Of a stretch of DNA of 64,000 bases, positions 9,089-18,102 are shown one piece after another (positions within the stretch are counted from its first letter, which is position 1; each line of letters opens with the position of its first letter). This stretch comes from Bacteroidota bacterium (GTDB lineage: Bacteria; Bacteroidota; Bacteroidia; Chitinophagales; Chitinophagaceae). A program made the position numbers and the translations under genes. The stretch covers positions 62,001-126,000 of the forward strand of contig JADJSG010000009.1 in the NCBI GenBank assembly GCA_016711825.1, in the 5' to 3' direction. Under the pieces are notes generated by a model. It saw nothing but the letters and a program-made list of their open reading frames with translations, made no database searches and was not told where the DNA came from.

Positions 9089-11536
9089 TTATCGAATCAG
9101 TGTCAAGTCACCTTTTAAGAATTGGGTTTTACCATTCGGATAAGCTACCCTCACCATGTATTGATAAACACCTGGGTCTTGTGCAACTCCTTTAAAATTA
9201 CCATCCCATCCTTTTCTAATGTCTTGGGTTGAAAATACTTCATTACCCCATCTATTGAAAATTTTAAATTCTTGCACATTGATAAACTTTCGTGCAGTCA
9301 CTCTAAACACATCATTATTACCATCTCCATTGGGTGAAAACGCATTTGGCAATACAATATCTTGTTGAATTACTTTGATATGAACAGAATCTTTTTGTGG
9401 GCAACCTTGCAATAAACTTACACCTGTTACAGTATAAGTAATATCTTCAAGCGGTGTAGCTAAAGGACTATTGCTTTGGGTATATGTCAAATAGTTTGTA
9501 GGTGTCCAGTAATAAAAAGGTGCACCCGATGCTCTCAATTGTACATTATCACCTTGATAAATAGTGGTATCACCATTATGTAAGATTAAATTAAAAGGAG
9601 GATGATTTTCGATTGTTACAGACAATGTATCTTGACAACCATGTGGGTCAAGTAAAATGGCATTGTAAGTAGTAGTTCCTATAGCAGTAGCAATCGGATC
9701 AGGACAAAATTCGCAACTGAGCGTATTGGCTGGATACCATTGGTAAAGTCCATTACCTCCTGTTACCCAAAGTTGAACTGGCTGACCATTACATACTAAG
9801 GTATCTTCTATGATAGCACCTGCTGCAAAAGGCCATACTTGCACGTGGAAAGTATCAGATGCTGTACATCCAGCATTAGGTGATGTAACGGTGAAAACAA
9901 TATCTTGCGAAGTAGTACCCACAAATGTTGGGTTATATCCATTGGCATTGATTAAATCCGCATTCGGATTCCAGGTCAAGTTATAATTAAACTGCGGGTT
10001 GACGACGGCATTAATAGGCATGACGGTTCCCTCACACAATTCAATATCTGCAATAGGCATAATTAACGGAATTGGATCAACCTTTGCCTGAAATCCTCTG
10101 ACTACCGGAGCACATGTTTTGTATGTACCTGTTACAGTATAATAAAACGTACCAAAATTAGTAGGTGTAATCACTGTATTTATTTGTGTCGGATCGAGTA
10201 TTCCTGCAGGAGGTGTCCAAAGTACATTGAGTCCCGAATCAATTAAACCAAAGGTTGAAATACTTCCTCCCAGGCAAAATGCGGTATCTCCATTACTCAA
10301 AGTCATAGATAAAGAATCACGGATTTCAATCACAATACTGTCAGTAACAGACTGTGCACAACCACTGATGATATAAATTTTGATAAATTCTGAGCCTTCA
10401 TTCAAACCATCTGCAAAAGCATATACTGGTATGGTGATAAGCGTATCGTTAGGATTAGGTGTAAATACGATTTGATTGGGAAACGTATTATAATCAATGG
10501 TATTTTGTGCGGTACCAGTGACTACAAAGTTTACAGTATCTGATGTAGGCAAGTTCAAGATTACTTTTCTTTTAACTTGTAAAAATGCAGTATCGCAACC
10601 TTCAATAATGTATGGATTGCTACCACCTAAACCAGCAAGTAAGTTATAGGATATGATGTTTGATGAGAAACTTTTTGCTTTGATGAAAACACCTGAATCA
10701 AATACCGGATCGGCTTTATCAGCAATTGCTAATTTAATATGATAAGTACTACAAGGCACTACTTGTGATTCAGCTCTTAAAACCACTGTGAAACCTTGGT
10801 ATGTTACAGTTCCAGGAGCCACAGCGCCGTTACAAACGAAATATGCGCAAGTATTGTTACCTGCATTAAACATACCACAACCAGGAGTGTTGCCAAAACA
10901 ATAATTTGGGGTATTGCAACAACCAGGAGTATTAGGACAATAAATGGTACTTACACCTACTGGGCAGGTTGGTGAACCTGGTACCAATGCAATATTTTTT
11001 GCACCACCGGCAAAAGGGCCTGCAATACCTGGACCACTTAAAAAGAAGCCAAAAACATCATTAAACGTAGAACATGTATAGCTTAAATACTCCTCAGATC
11101 CGAAAACATAATCAAATTTTACAGAGTCACCAGTAGTTACAAAATCAAATTCAAGAATACATTTATCAAAAGTGGTACCTCCAATTAAGGTCGTAAGATC
11201 TGGATCACCACCATTGCCCGTAACACCAGAGGCAAAATTACCGACAGGACCATTTGCTCCAATAAGACCTGGACCAGAAGCCGCAACGCCTGTTGTTAAA
11301 ATAATACCGCTATCAATCCCTAAGTTACTGGTAGTTACATTAAAAAGCCCGCTGGCATAGTTGGGACTCCCAGCAGGGGCAGCACCACAGTTTAAAGTAG
11401 GGTTACTGATGGTTACACCTGTTCCGACTAATGTTTGTGCCAATTGTGCCGCATTATTGTTGGCTGTAATATTAACCTGAGCAAAACTTGAGGCATAAAT
11501 CCCCAAAAAAGAGATAAATAATAATATTTTCTTCAT
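9089..11536 (-). CDS. Secreted type IX cargo protein with choice-of-anchor L domain and gliding-motility-type (type B) C-terminal domain
   Basis: An 815-residue exported protein. It starts with a signal peptide (1-19, ending ASSFA), then a 'choice-of-anchor L' domain (about 20-290: ITANNNAAQLAQTLVG, SGIILTTG, FDFVTTGDSVKFDYVFGSEEY). Several Ig/PKD-like beta domains follow (about 300-720). The C-terminal 85 residues are the gliding-motility-associated domain that directs type IX secretion (NAFSPNGDGNNDVFRV, FKIFNRWGNEVF, GWDGNFKG, PGVYQYMVRV). A Cys-rich patch near 195-235 (CPVG, CPNTPGCCNTPNYC) probably forms disulfides. It is likely a cell-surface adhesin or matrix protein; the ligand is unknown. 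It faces gldF-gldG divergently, and both belong to the gliding/type IX theme. Confidence 0.9.
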   Translation of the reverse strand: MKKILLFISFLGIYASSFAQVNITANNNAAQLAQTLVGTGVTISNPTLNCGAAPAGSPNYASGLFNVTTSNLGIDSGIILTTGVAASGPGLIGANGPVGNFASGVTGNGGDPDLTTLIGGTTFDKCILEFDFVTTGDSVKFDYVFGSEEYLSYTCSTFNDVFGFFLSGPGIAGPFAGGAKNIALVPGSPTCPVGVSTIYCPNTPGCCNTPNYCFGNTPGCGMFNAGNNTCAYFVCNGAVAPGTVTYQGFTVVLRAESQVVPCSTYHIKLAIADKADPVFDSGVFIKAKSFSSNIISYNLLAGLGGSNPYIIEGCDTAFLQVKRKVILNLPTSDTVNFVVTGTAQNTIDYNTFPNQIVFTPNPNDTLITIPVYAFADGLNEGSEFIKIYIISGCAQSVTDSIVIEIRDSLSMTLSNGDTAFCLGGSISTFGLIDSGLNVLWTPPAGILDPTQINTVITPTNFGTFYYTVTGTYKTCAPVVRGFQAKVDPIPLIMPIADIELCEGTVMPINAVVNPQFNYNLTWNPNADLINANGYNPTFVGTTSQDIVFTVTSPNAGCTASDTFHVQVWPFAAGAIIEDTLVCNGQPVQLWVTGGNGLYQWYPANTLSCEFCPDPIATAIGTTTYNAILLDPHGCQDTLSVTIENHPPFNLILHNGDTTIYQGDNVQLRASGAPFYYWTPTNYLTYTQSNSPLATPLEDITYTVTGVSLLQGCPQKDSVHIKVIQQDIVLPNAFSPNGDGNNDVFRVTARKFINVQEFKIFNRWGNEVFSTQDIRKGWDGNFKGVAQDPGVYQYMVRVAYPNGKTQFLKGDLTLIR

Positions 11537-11638
11537 AGAAATAGGATCTTTTTTTGATAAGACGGTCTAAAATTAATAAAAGTTTGGTAAAAAAAAGAGA
11601 ATTTTAACAATTAGCCCTTTTTATGTCAATAACTTGGT

Positions 11639-11646
11639 TATTTTTG
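11639..11646 (+). promoter_or_regulatory. -7 promoter box of gldFG
   Basis: TATTTTTG matches TAnnTTTG exactly. It lies downstream of the first in-frame ATG (11623) and 21 nt before ATG 11668, so it decides the gldF start. No good TTTG is seen at the -33 distance. Confidence 0.6.
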
Positions 11647-11667
11647 TCACTTCAGCATCAAAAAACT

Positions 11668-12399
11668 ATGTTTAGTATATATATAAAAGAAATTCACTCT
11701 TTTTTCAGTTCGTTAATAGGTTATATTGCTATTCTGCTTTTTATTGTTGTATTGGGATTTTTCCTTTGGCTGGCCCCTGAAAGCAATATTTTAGAAGATG
11801 GTTATGCCAGTTTAGATAAGTTTTTCTTGCTGGCACCTTGGGTTATCATGTTTTTGATTCCAGCCTTAACAATGCGTTCGTTTTCTGATGAGTTCAAATC
11901 TGGTACCATCGAAATCTTGTCTACATTACCCCTTACAGAATCTAATATTGTACTAGGAAAGTTTTTCGCCTCCTTTACCCTAGTGCTTATTTCTATTTTA
12001 CCAACTCTATTATATGTGTATACGATATCAAAACTTGCCATCCCACAAGGTAATATTGATACAGGAGGCATTATCGGTTCATATATTGGTTTGTCTTTTT
12101 TAAATGCTGCTTTTACGGCAATTGGTTTATTTTGCTCATCAATTACAAACAACCAGGTCATTGCATTTTTATTCTCCATATTTCTCAACTTTATTCTATA
12201 CGCTGGATTTGAGTCAATGAGTAAACTTCCATTATTAAGTAATGGGCTTGATTATATTGTAAGCCAAATTGGGATGCAATTTCATTACAATTCAATCAGC
12301 CGGGGTGCTTTAGACTCTCGCGATATTGTATATTTTATAAGCATCATCGCTTTATTTATAATGGCTACACGTATATCACTTGAAAAAAGAAAATGGTAA
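11668..12399 (+). CDS. gldF: Gliding motility ABC transporter permease GldF
   Basis: A 243-residue ABC-2-type inner-membrane permease required, with GldA and GldG, for gliding in flavobacteria. The open frame could begin at 11623, but the -7 box at 11639-11646 lies inside that extension. The start MFSIYIKEIHSFFSSLIGYI at 11668 matches the family N-terminus. About six hydrophobic segments are visible, and SFSDEFKSGTIEILSTLPL after the second is a hallmark of this permease family. The 3' end overlaps gldG by 20 bp, indicating translational coupling. The ATPase gene gldA is not in the window. Confidence 0.9.
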   Translation: MFSIYIKEIHSFFSSLIGYIAILLFIVVLGFFLWLAPESNILEDGYASLDKFFLLAPWVIMFLIPALTMRSFSDEFKSGTIEILSTLPLTESNIVLGKFFASFTLVLISILPTLLYVYTISKLAIPQGNIDTGGIIGSYIGLSFLNAAFTAIGLFCSSITNNQVIAFLFSIFLNFILYAGFESMSKLPLLSNGLDYIVSQIGMQFHYNSISRGALDSRDIVYFISIIALFIMATRISLEKRKW

Positions 12400-14131
12400 A
12401 ATTCTCATGGCATTGAATCAGCATAATAAGAAAAAAAACATATCCCGTTTAGTGATGTTGGCCGCAATGTTATTGCTTTTTAATATCATTAGCTCACGAT
12501 TGCATGTGCATGTAGACGCTACTGAAGAAAAAAGATTTTCGTTGAGCGCCCCCACTAAGAAATTATTGAAAGGATTAAAAGAAAACGTCATCATTGAGGT
12601 TTATTTAAAAGGCACTTTCCCCGCAGGGTTTAAAAAACTCAGTGAAAGTACCAAAGATTTACTACAGCAATTTAAAGAATATGGCAACGGACGTGTAAAG
12701 TTTAGCTTTATCAATCCCTTAGAAGGCAAAGATGATCAGCAAAAAAAAGAAGTCTTTACAAACCTGGCAAGTAAGGGTATCAACCCAGTTAACGTAAAAG
12801 TACAAGGCGATGAAGATGAAGGCTATTCTGAAAAAATCATATTCCCGGCAGCTAAAATAGCATACAATCAAAAAGAAATATCGATTAGTTTACTGGAAAG
12901 TCATTTAAGTATGACCCCGCAACAAAAGCTGAATAACTCAGAAGCGATGTTAGAGTATAAGTTTGCTTCTGCTATTAAATATCTGATTGAGCCCGACCGA
13001 AAAAAAATTGCTTATATCGTTGGTCATGGCGAAGCCTTGGGTTTTAACACGTTTGATATGTTGTCGACCCTCGAAAAATATTATGATGTTGATACTGTTG
13101 ACCTTACACAAAACGTAGATATTGGACGTTTTTATACTGCAGCCATCATTTGTAAACCAACCCAGACTTTTGACGAAAAAAACAAATTCAAAATAGACCA
13201 ATTCGTTATGCAGGGCGGCAAATTATTGATGTGTATCGATATGTTGAGTTTTAGTATGGATTCGTTGCGTTATGTTGATGCCTCGATGGCTATGGATTAT
13301 GGGCTTAATCTTGATGATATGCTTTTTAAATATGGGGTACGTATTAACCCTGACTTTATTGAAGATTACCAGCAAGCCAACCCAATACCAGTTACTGTAG
13401 GAATGATGGGTAATCAACCTGATATCCAATTACTCTCCTGGTCTTATTTCCCATTTAGCATTTCCGAATCTAAACATCCCATCGTCAATAATTTAGATGC
13501 TGTCATGTTTATGTATGCTAACAGCATTGATACAGTAGCCAATCCTGAAATCAACAAAACCATTTTATTAACTTCTTCCAATAGAAGCCGCAGAGTACCT
13601 AGTCCGGTGAGAATTAGTTTATCAAATTTAAAATTTAAACCCCAGGCGGATATGTTTAAAGAAAAAAACATTCCAATGGCTGTATTACTCGAAGGGAAGT
13701 TTAAATCTGTATTTGCTAACCGAATGGATGATAATTTTTTAAGGGTTTACAAAGATTCGTTGAAAAAACCTTACAATATTGTTTGTGAAAAAGAAAATCA
13801 AATGATTGTGGTTGGTGATGGTGATGTATTTTTAAATGATTACAATACCTCCAGAGGACCATTAGAATGTGGATTTTATAAGTTTACTGAAAAAAGTTTT
13901 GCCAACAAATCATTTATTCTCAATTGTATGGAATACCTGACAGATGATTATGGTTTATTGGAAGCACGCAATAAAAACCTAACCCTCCGATTATTGGATA
14001 CTGTAAAAGTCAAAAAACAACAATTGCAATGGCAGTTGCTAAATATCGGATTACCTGCATTCCTTTTATTTGTCTTTGGTAGTGCCTATTTCTTTTTCAG
14101 AAGAAAAAAATATGAAGGGAAGGTGAATTAA
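12380..14131 (+). CDS. gldG: Gliding motility ABC transporter component GldG
   Basis: A 583-residue membrane-anchored periplasmic component of the GldAFG transporter. An N-terminal helix (about 21-41) is followed by a large periplasmic GldG/IntFlg-type domain (about 45-545: FSLSAPTKKLLKGLKENV, VYLKGTFP, KIAYIVGHGE, GGKLLMCIDM). A C-terminal membrane helix (about 556-575) and a basic tail ending RRKKYEGKVN follow. Length is typical. It overlaps gldF by 20 bp and is followed by a strong terminator. The ATPase partner must be encoded elsewhere. Confidence 0.92.
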   Translation: MKKENGKILMALNQHNKKKNISRLVMLAAMLLLFNIISSRLHVHVDATEEKRFSLSAPTKKLLKGLKENVIIEVYLKGTFPAGFKKLSESTKDLLQQFKEYGNGRVKFSFINPLEGKDDQQKKEVFTNLASKGINPVNVKVQGDEDEGYSEKIIFPAAKIAYNQKEISISLLESHLSMTPQQKLNNSEAMLEYKFASAIKYLIEPDRKKIAYIVGHGEALGFNTFDMLSTLEKYYDVDTVDLTQNVDIGRFYTAAIICKPTQTFDEKNKFKIDQFVMQGGKLLMCIDMLSFSMDSLRYVDASMAMDYGLNLDDMLFKYGVRINPDFIEDYQQANPIPVTVGMMGNQPDIQLLSWSYFPFSISESKHPIVNNLDAVMFMYANSIDTVANPEINKTILLTSSNRSRRVPSPVRISLSNLKFKPQADMFKEKNIPMAVLLEGKFKSVFANRMDDNFLRVYKDSLKKPYNIVCEKENQMIVVGDGDVFLNDYNTSRGPLECGFYKFTEKSFANKSFILNCMEYLTDDYGLLEARNKNLTLRLLDTVKVKKQQLQWQLLNIGLPAFLLFVFGSAYFFFRRKKYEGKVN

Positions 14132-14254
14132 TCTTTTCTAAAGCCACACTTAATTGAATTTCTTGTCGGTTTAAAGGTACCATTTTTATAAAATTATAAC
14201 TGAGGTGATAATCATCAGCAAATCCTTTATGCAATAGCGTTTATATCATAAACA

Positions 14255-14291
14255 AAAGCCGTTCACAATTGCGAACGGCTTTAATCTTTTT
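14255..14291. terminator. Bidirectional terminator between gldG and glutamate dehydrogenase
   Basis: AAAGCCGTTC (14255-14264) and GAACGGCTTT (14273-14282) form a perfect 10-bp stem with an 8-nt loop, followed by a T-run. A-rich sequence on the left makes it usable for the minus-strand gene too. The 120 bp between it and gldG hold nothing recognisable. Confidence 0.88.
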
Positions 14292-14312
14292 AGAATGAAT
14301 GATATTTAAATC

Positions 14313-15752
14313 CTATGGGAAAATACCTAATTCCATATAAGACACACCCACTTTATTGATTGAGTTCACAAAAGCAGCGGTTCTCATATCTGTGATTTTT
14401 TTATTTTTTAACCAGATATCACGAATTTCATGATATGAACCCATCATGGTATCTTCTAAACCACTATGTACTAAATCTACTTCATCTGGTCCGTGTAAAA
14501 TGATTTTCTTTTCAGCTGCAGAAACTCTTTTACCTGTTAAGCTTTCAATAGAACCCAAAATGCTGGTATTCATATTTTCGCTGAAACGTTTTTCCATTCT
14601 ACCATAACGTACATGGCTTAAGTTTTTTAACCATTCAAAATAGGAAACGGTTACACCACCTGCATTGATATACATATCAGGAATCACAACGGTGCCTTTT
14701 TTATTTAAAATAGCATCTGCATCAGGTGTTAAAGGACCATTCGCTGCTTCAGCAATGATACGAGCTTTTACTCTTGGTGCATTGTCACCGTTGATTACGT
14801 TTTCAAGGGCTGCAGGTACTAAAATATCGCAAGCCAATTCAAGGGCTTCAGATGATCTTTTTAAATTTTTAGCCCCAGGATAGTTCAAAATTGAACCTGT
14901 TTTTTTACGATGAGCCACTACAGCATCCACATCTAAACCATCAGCATTATAAATAGCACCTTCATATTCAGCTAAGCCAATTACACGTGCACCACCCTCT
15001 TTAAAATATTTGGCTGCATGATAACCTACATTTCCAAGACCTTGCACCACCACTGTTTTGTCGCTCATGCCAGTTGTCATTTTCAATTTCTTCATCATTT
15101 CCACATCAGCACACATTTCACGTACACCAAAATATACACCCAAACCAGTAGCTTCTGTACGACCTCTTACACCACCTTGAGTTACAGGTTTACCTGTTAC
15201 ACAACCTGCTGCATCAATTTCACCTGGACGTAAACTCATATAAGTATCCACAATCCAACTCATTTCACGAGGGCCAGTGCCATAATCAGGGGCTGGTACA
15301 TCAATACCAGGTCCGATAAAATTTTTCTTTACCAACTCAGAAGTATAACGACGTGTAATTTTTTCAAGGTCATAAACACCTAATTTTTTAGGATCTATTT
15401 TAATACCACCTTTTGCACCACCAAATGGCACATTTACAATAGCACATTTATAAGTCATCAAAGCTGCCAATGCCATTACTTCATCCTGATTAACATCCAT
15501 GCTAAAACGAATACCACCTTTTACAGGTAGTTTATGATGAGAATGTTGCACACGATAAGCTTCAATTACTTCAACCTTATCGGCAATCTTAACAGGAAAT
15601 TTCATGCTATAAACACTATTGCATGCTTTGATTTGATCTAAAATACCTTTGTCTTTTATGTCAGTAAAGGGAGCTGCTTTGTCAAAATTGCGTTCTACGC
15701 TTTCAAAAAAACTGTAATGTGCTGCCTGTTTACTCTTGCTTGCTTTTGCCAT
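14313..15752 (-). CDS. Glutamate dehydrogenase (Glu/Leu/Phe/Val dehydrogenase family)
   Basis: A 479-residue cytosolic oxidoreductase interconverting glutamate and 2-oxoglutarate plus ammonia. Substrate-domain motifs are visible: LPVKGGIRFS, the catalytic Lys region NVPFGGAKGGIKIDPK, and PAPDYGTGPREMSWI. The nucleotide-binding domain follows, with VVVQGLGNVGYHAAKYF, LVPAALENVI, AEAANGPLTPDAD and NAGGVTVSYFEW. The family is clear; coenzyme preference (NAD or NADP) cannot be decided by eye. It appears monocistronic with a shared terminator downstream. No TAnnTTTG box is evident upstream. Confidence 0.93.
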   Translation of the reverse strand: MAKASKSKQAAHYSFFESVERNFDKAAPFTDIKDKGILDQIKACNSVYSMKFPVKIADKVEVIEAYRVQHSHHKLPVKGGIRFSMDVNQDEVMALAALMTYKCAIVNVPFGGAKGGIKIDPKKLGVYDLEKITRRYTSELVKKNFIGPGIDVPAPDYGTGPREMSWIVDTYMSLRPGEIDAAGCVTGKPVTQGGVRGRTEATGLGVYFGVREMCADVEMMKKLKMTTGMSDKTVVVQGLGNVGYHAAKYFKEGGARVIGLAEYEGAIYNADGLDVDAVVAHRKKTGSILNYPGAKNLKRSSEALELACDILVPAALENVINGDNAPRVKARIIAEAANGPLTPDADAILNKKGTVVIPDMYINAGGVTVSYFEWLKNLSHVRYGRMEKRFSENMNTSILGSIESLTGKRVSAAEKKIILHGPDEVDLVHSGLEDTMMGSYHEIRDIWLKNKKITDMRTAAFVNSINKVGVSYMELGIFP

Positions 15753-15840
15753 GTTTTAATGTATTGTTTTTAATATTTGTTTTGATAATTGTTATAAAAT
15801 ATGCCGTTGTTTGTATGATTCTTTTGATTGTTTCTAAAGG

Positions 15841-16059
15841 TTATTTTTTTTCTAAACGATTTAATTTTCTTTCCAACTTGATAAGGTAAAAAATAATGCC
15901 CGCAAAGATAGTGACCAATACTAAAACTACAAGATAAATTTGCCCATTTTGATGCAAAATCGTCGCATTTTCCTGATTGATTGCAACATTTTGTGCAAAG
16001 CTTGTTTCACTTAAAGTCAACAATAAAATAGAAAATATAAAAGCAATCGTTTTATTCAT
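15841..16059 (-). CDS. ccmD: CcmD-family small membrane protein
   Basis: A 72-residue protein of the cytochrome c maturation locus, probably helping CcmC hold haem. The frame is open further upstream to 16197, but that extension lies inside ccmC and has no export signal. The Met at 16059 gives a normal signal peptide (MNKTIAFIFSILLLTLSETSFA), then a short periplasmic stretch, one membrane helix (about 42-61) and a basic tail (KLERKLNRLEKK). It overlaps the ccmC stop by 8 bp, so it is coupled to ccmC. Assignment rests on context and topology because the family is poorly conserved. Confidence 0.8.
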   Translation of the reverse strand: MNKTIAFIFSILLLTLSETSFAQNVAINQENATILHQNGQIYLVVLVLVTIFAGIIFYLIKLERKLNRLEKK

Positions 16060-16720
16060 TGATAAAAATTTCAGGTTGTTCAATTTTTTTAATTCGTATA
16101 CGTAAGTCAAAAATCCATAAACCAAGCATGATCCAACCAAGCATCGCTGGTAAAGATACATAACGTAATAAATGATGTTGGGTTTTAAGTGCCTCAAATG
16201 GTTTATTATCAGAACCCGGGTGTAAAGAAGCTAAATGAGAAGGTATGATATACACTAAGGGTATTAACAAAGCAAAGGAAAAAATGTTATACACTGCAGC
16301 CAATCGAGCTTTTTTGTCAGCATCGGGCAATGAATTACGTAACACGGTATATGCCAAATAAATCAGCAAAGTGAGTGCAGCACCTACTTGTTTAGGATCG
16401 TTGCTCCATGGTGCTCCCCATTGTATATAAGCCCATTCCATACCTGTCAGCATCCCTAACATGCCAAACCACAAGCCTACTATGACAAACTCATTAGAAA
16501 TGATATCGTATTTTAATTTGTTTTTGCGTAAGTAAACAATACTATAGATCACCGACATTAAAAAACAAAACAACATCACATACCACATGGGTACATGATA
16601 AAATAAATTTCGGATGGATTCTTTTAACTTGGGCAAATAGGGTATTTTAATCAAAATACCTACTACAATCACATAAAGTAGGATGATAGTAGTTAGTATT
16701 TTCCACCAATATTTTGCCAT
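16052..16720 (-). CDS. ccmC: Cytochrome c biogenesis haem-handling protein CcmC
   Basis: A 222-residue inner-membrane protein of the haem-handling family that loads haem for cytochrome c maturation. Six hydrophobic segments are visible. The tryptophan-rich haem loop is YIQWGAPWSNDPK, close to the usual WGxxWxWDxRLT form but shortened. A periplasmic His lies in FYHVPMWY and others in QHHLLRY. The gene is followed by ccmD with an 8-bp overlap. ccmA, ccmB, ccmE and ccmF are not adjacent, so the cytochrome c maturation genes are split in this genome. A -7 box lies 19 nt upstream. Confidence 0.9.
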   Translation of the reverse strand: MAKYWWKILTTIILLYVIVVGILIKIPYLPKLKESIRNLFYHVPMWYVMLFCFLMSVIYSIVYLRKNKLKYDIISNEFVIVGLWFGMLGMLTGMEWAYIQWGAPWSNDPKQVGAALTLLIYLAYTVLRNSLPDADKKARLAAVYNIFSFALLIPLVYIIPSHLASLHPGSDNKPFEALKTQHHLLRYVSLPAMLGWIMLGLWIFDLRIRIKKIEQPEIFINE

Positions 16721-16739
16721 GCTTGTTTGATAAAGTGTG

Positions 16740-16747
16740 CAAATATA
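16740..16747 (-). promoter_or_regulatory. -7 promoter box of ccmC-ccmD
   Basis: CAAATATA on the plus strand (TATATTTG on the minus strand) matches TAnnTTTG and lies 19 nt upstream of the ccmC ATG. The -33 half is not obvious. Confidence 0.5.
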
Positions 16748-16854
16748 GGATATAAATACAGATATTATGGAATGCTTTAATGTATTAATAACAGTTTGTA
16801 AATCATCATTAGGTGGATAGCTGTTATTGAAGTTTATAAACCTTTCGTAATCCG

Positions 16855-18060
16855 CTAAACTTGTTGCTTTTGCCCTAATTTATATATACCTATAAGCGAC
16901 ACAAAACCCAAAACGCTAACAAAAAGCCATAACATCGAAAATCCAAAATGATTGATAATTTGTGTCCCTATCAAAGGCGCAATGATTAATGCTAATGACC
17001 AACTCATCGCATATAAAGCCATATAATCGCCCATATTTTTATCTTTGGCCTGCAACAAACTATAAGTTGACATAAAAGGCATGGCCAACATTTCAGAAAG
17101 GGTCAGTACCAGTACACTGATGATTAAAATATAAATGCTATGAAAAGGTATCAAAATCAAAAAAGCAACAATCAGTAATATAATACCCAATGAAATAAAA
17201 TTAAATTGAGTCCATTTATCTTTAATGTAATAAATCAAAAACATCTCGATTACCGCTACACCTACCCCATTCAAGGCCATCATTAAACCAATATGCTGCT
17301 CAGAAAGATGATATTCTTGCTTAAAATACAATGGAAAAGCAGTGATTAATTGAAAAAAACACATGGCATATATACTGGTAAATAATAAAAAATACAGGTA
17401 ATTTTTATCATAATAAGGACTTTTTTCTTTGCTTTTTTCCTGTTGTTCATGGGGTTTATTCAAATCGTTTTTTACAGGTAATAGAAATCTTAAAAACACA
17501 GCCGCTAATATACAGGTAAGCCCATCAGTCCAAAATAAAAAACTGTAACTCTTATGTGCTAAAAAGCCCCCTAACATTGGCCCTACCGTAAAACCCAGGT
17601 TCATTGCTAAACGATTCAGGGCAATGGATTGTGAATAATTTTCAGGTTTCGAATAGGCATGTATAGCCGCAGAATTAGCTGGCCTAAACATATCACCCGT
17701 ACAAGTAACCATAAATGTAAAAAATGCAACTAAATAATAATGCTGCATAAAACCGAGTGTAATAATCATGAGACCGCTCAGCACCAAACTCCATATCAAA
17801 ACTGGATAATAACCTATTTTGTCTACTACTTTACCACCGATAAATGCCCCTGCCAAAGAGCCTATCCCAAACATCGCCAATACAACACCTATTTGAGGAA
17901 GGGTAAAATGTAACTCTACGGTTAAATAAACACTCATAAAAAGCAATACCATAGAACCACACCTGTTGATAAGCATTGTGATCGCTAATATCCACATTTC
18001 GCGTGAAATACCTGCATAAGCATTTTTAAAAATATGTGGTAAGGTGCCTGATTTGAACAT
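16855..18060 (-). CDS. Major facilitator superfamily transporter (probable drug/efflux type)
   Basis: A 401-residue inner-membrane protein with about 12 hydrophobic helices. The loop 2-3 motif is present as GAFIGGKVVDKIGYYPVLI, and an efflux-type motif C is seen as LAMNLGFTVGPMLGGFLA. A central cytoplasmic loop of charged residues (NDLNKPHEQQEKSKEKSPYY) separates the two six-helix halves. Substrate is unknown; members of this group are usually proton-driven efflux pumps. A -7 box (18071-18078) lies only 10 nt before the ATG. The neighbouring TIGR02757 gene upstream ends 42 bp away, beyond this promoter. Confidence 0.88.
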   Translation of the reverse strand: MFKSGTLPHIFKNAYAGISREMWILAITMLINRCGSMVLLFMSVYLTVELHFTLPQIGVVLAMFGIGSLAGAFIGGKVVDKIGYYPVLIWSLVLSGLMIITLGFMQHYYLVAFFTFMVTCTGDMFRPANSAAIHAYSKPENYSQSIALNRLAMNLGFTVGPMLGGFLAHKSYSFLFWTDGLTCILAAVFLRFLLPVKNDLNKPHEQQEKSKEKSPYYDKNYLYFLLFTSIYAMCFFQLITAFPLYFKQEYHLSEQHIGLMMALNGVGVAVIEMFLIYYIKDKWTQFNFISLGIILLIVAFLILIPFHSIYILIISVLVLTLSEMLAMPFMSTYSLLQAKDKNMGDYMALYAMSWSLALIIAPLIGTQIINHFGFSMLWLFVSVLGFVSLIGIYKLGQKQQV

Positions 18061-18070
18061 GATGAGGTGG

Positions 18071-18078
18071 CAAAGGTA
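18071..18078 (-). promoter_or_regulatory. -7 promoter box of the MFS transporter gene
   Basis: CAAAGGTA on the plus strand (TACCTTTG on the minus strand) matches the consensus, 10 nt from the ATG, predicting a leader of only a few nucleotides. Confidence 0.5.
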
Positions 18079-18102
18079 ATTTTTAAATTTCGCCTAAAAA
18101 AA

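Noticed and set aside
11802..12188. Minus-strand frame of 128 codons inside gldF
   Set aside because: Antisense to the conserved ABC-2 permease; composition typical of a shadow frame.
16060..16197. N-terminal extension of the ccmD frame
   Set aside because: Lies inside ccmC and would bury the signal peptide; ATG at 16059 is a better start.
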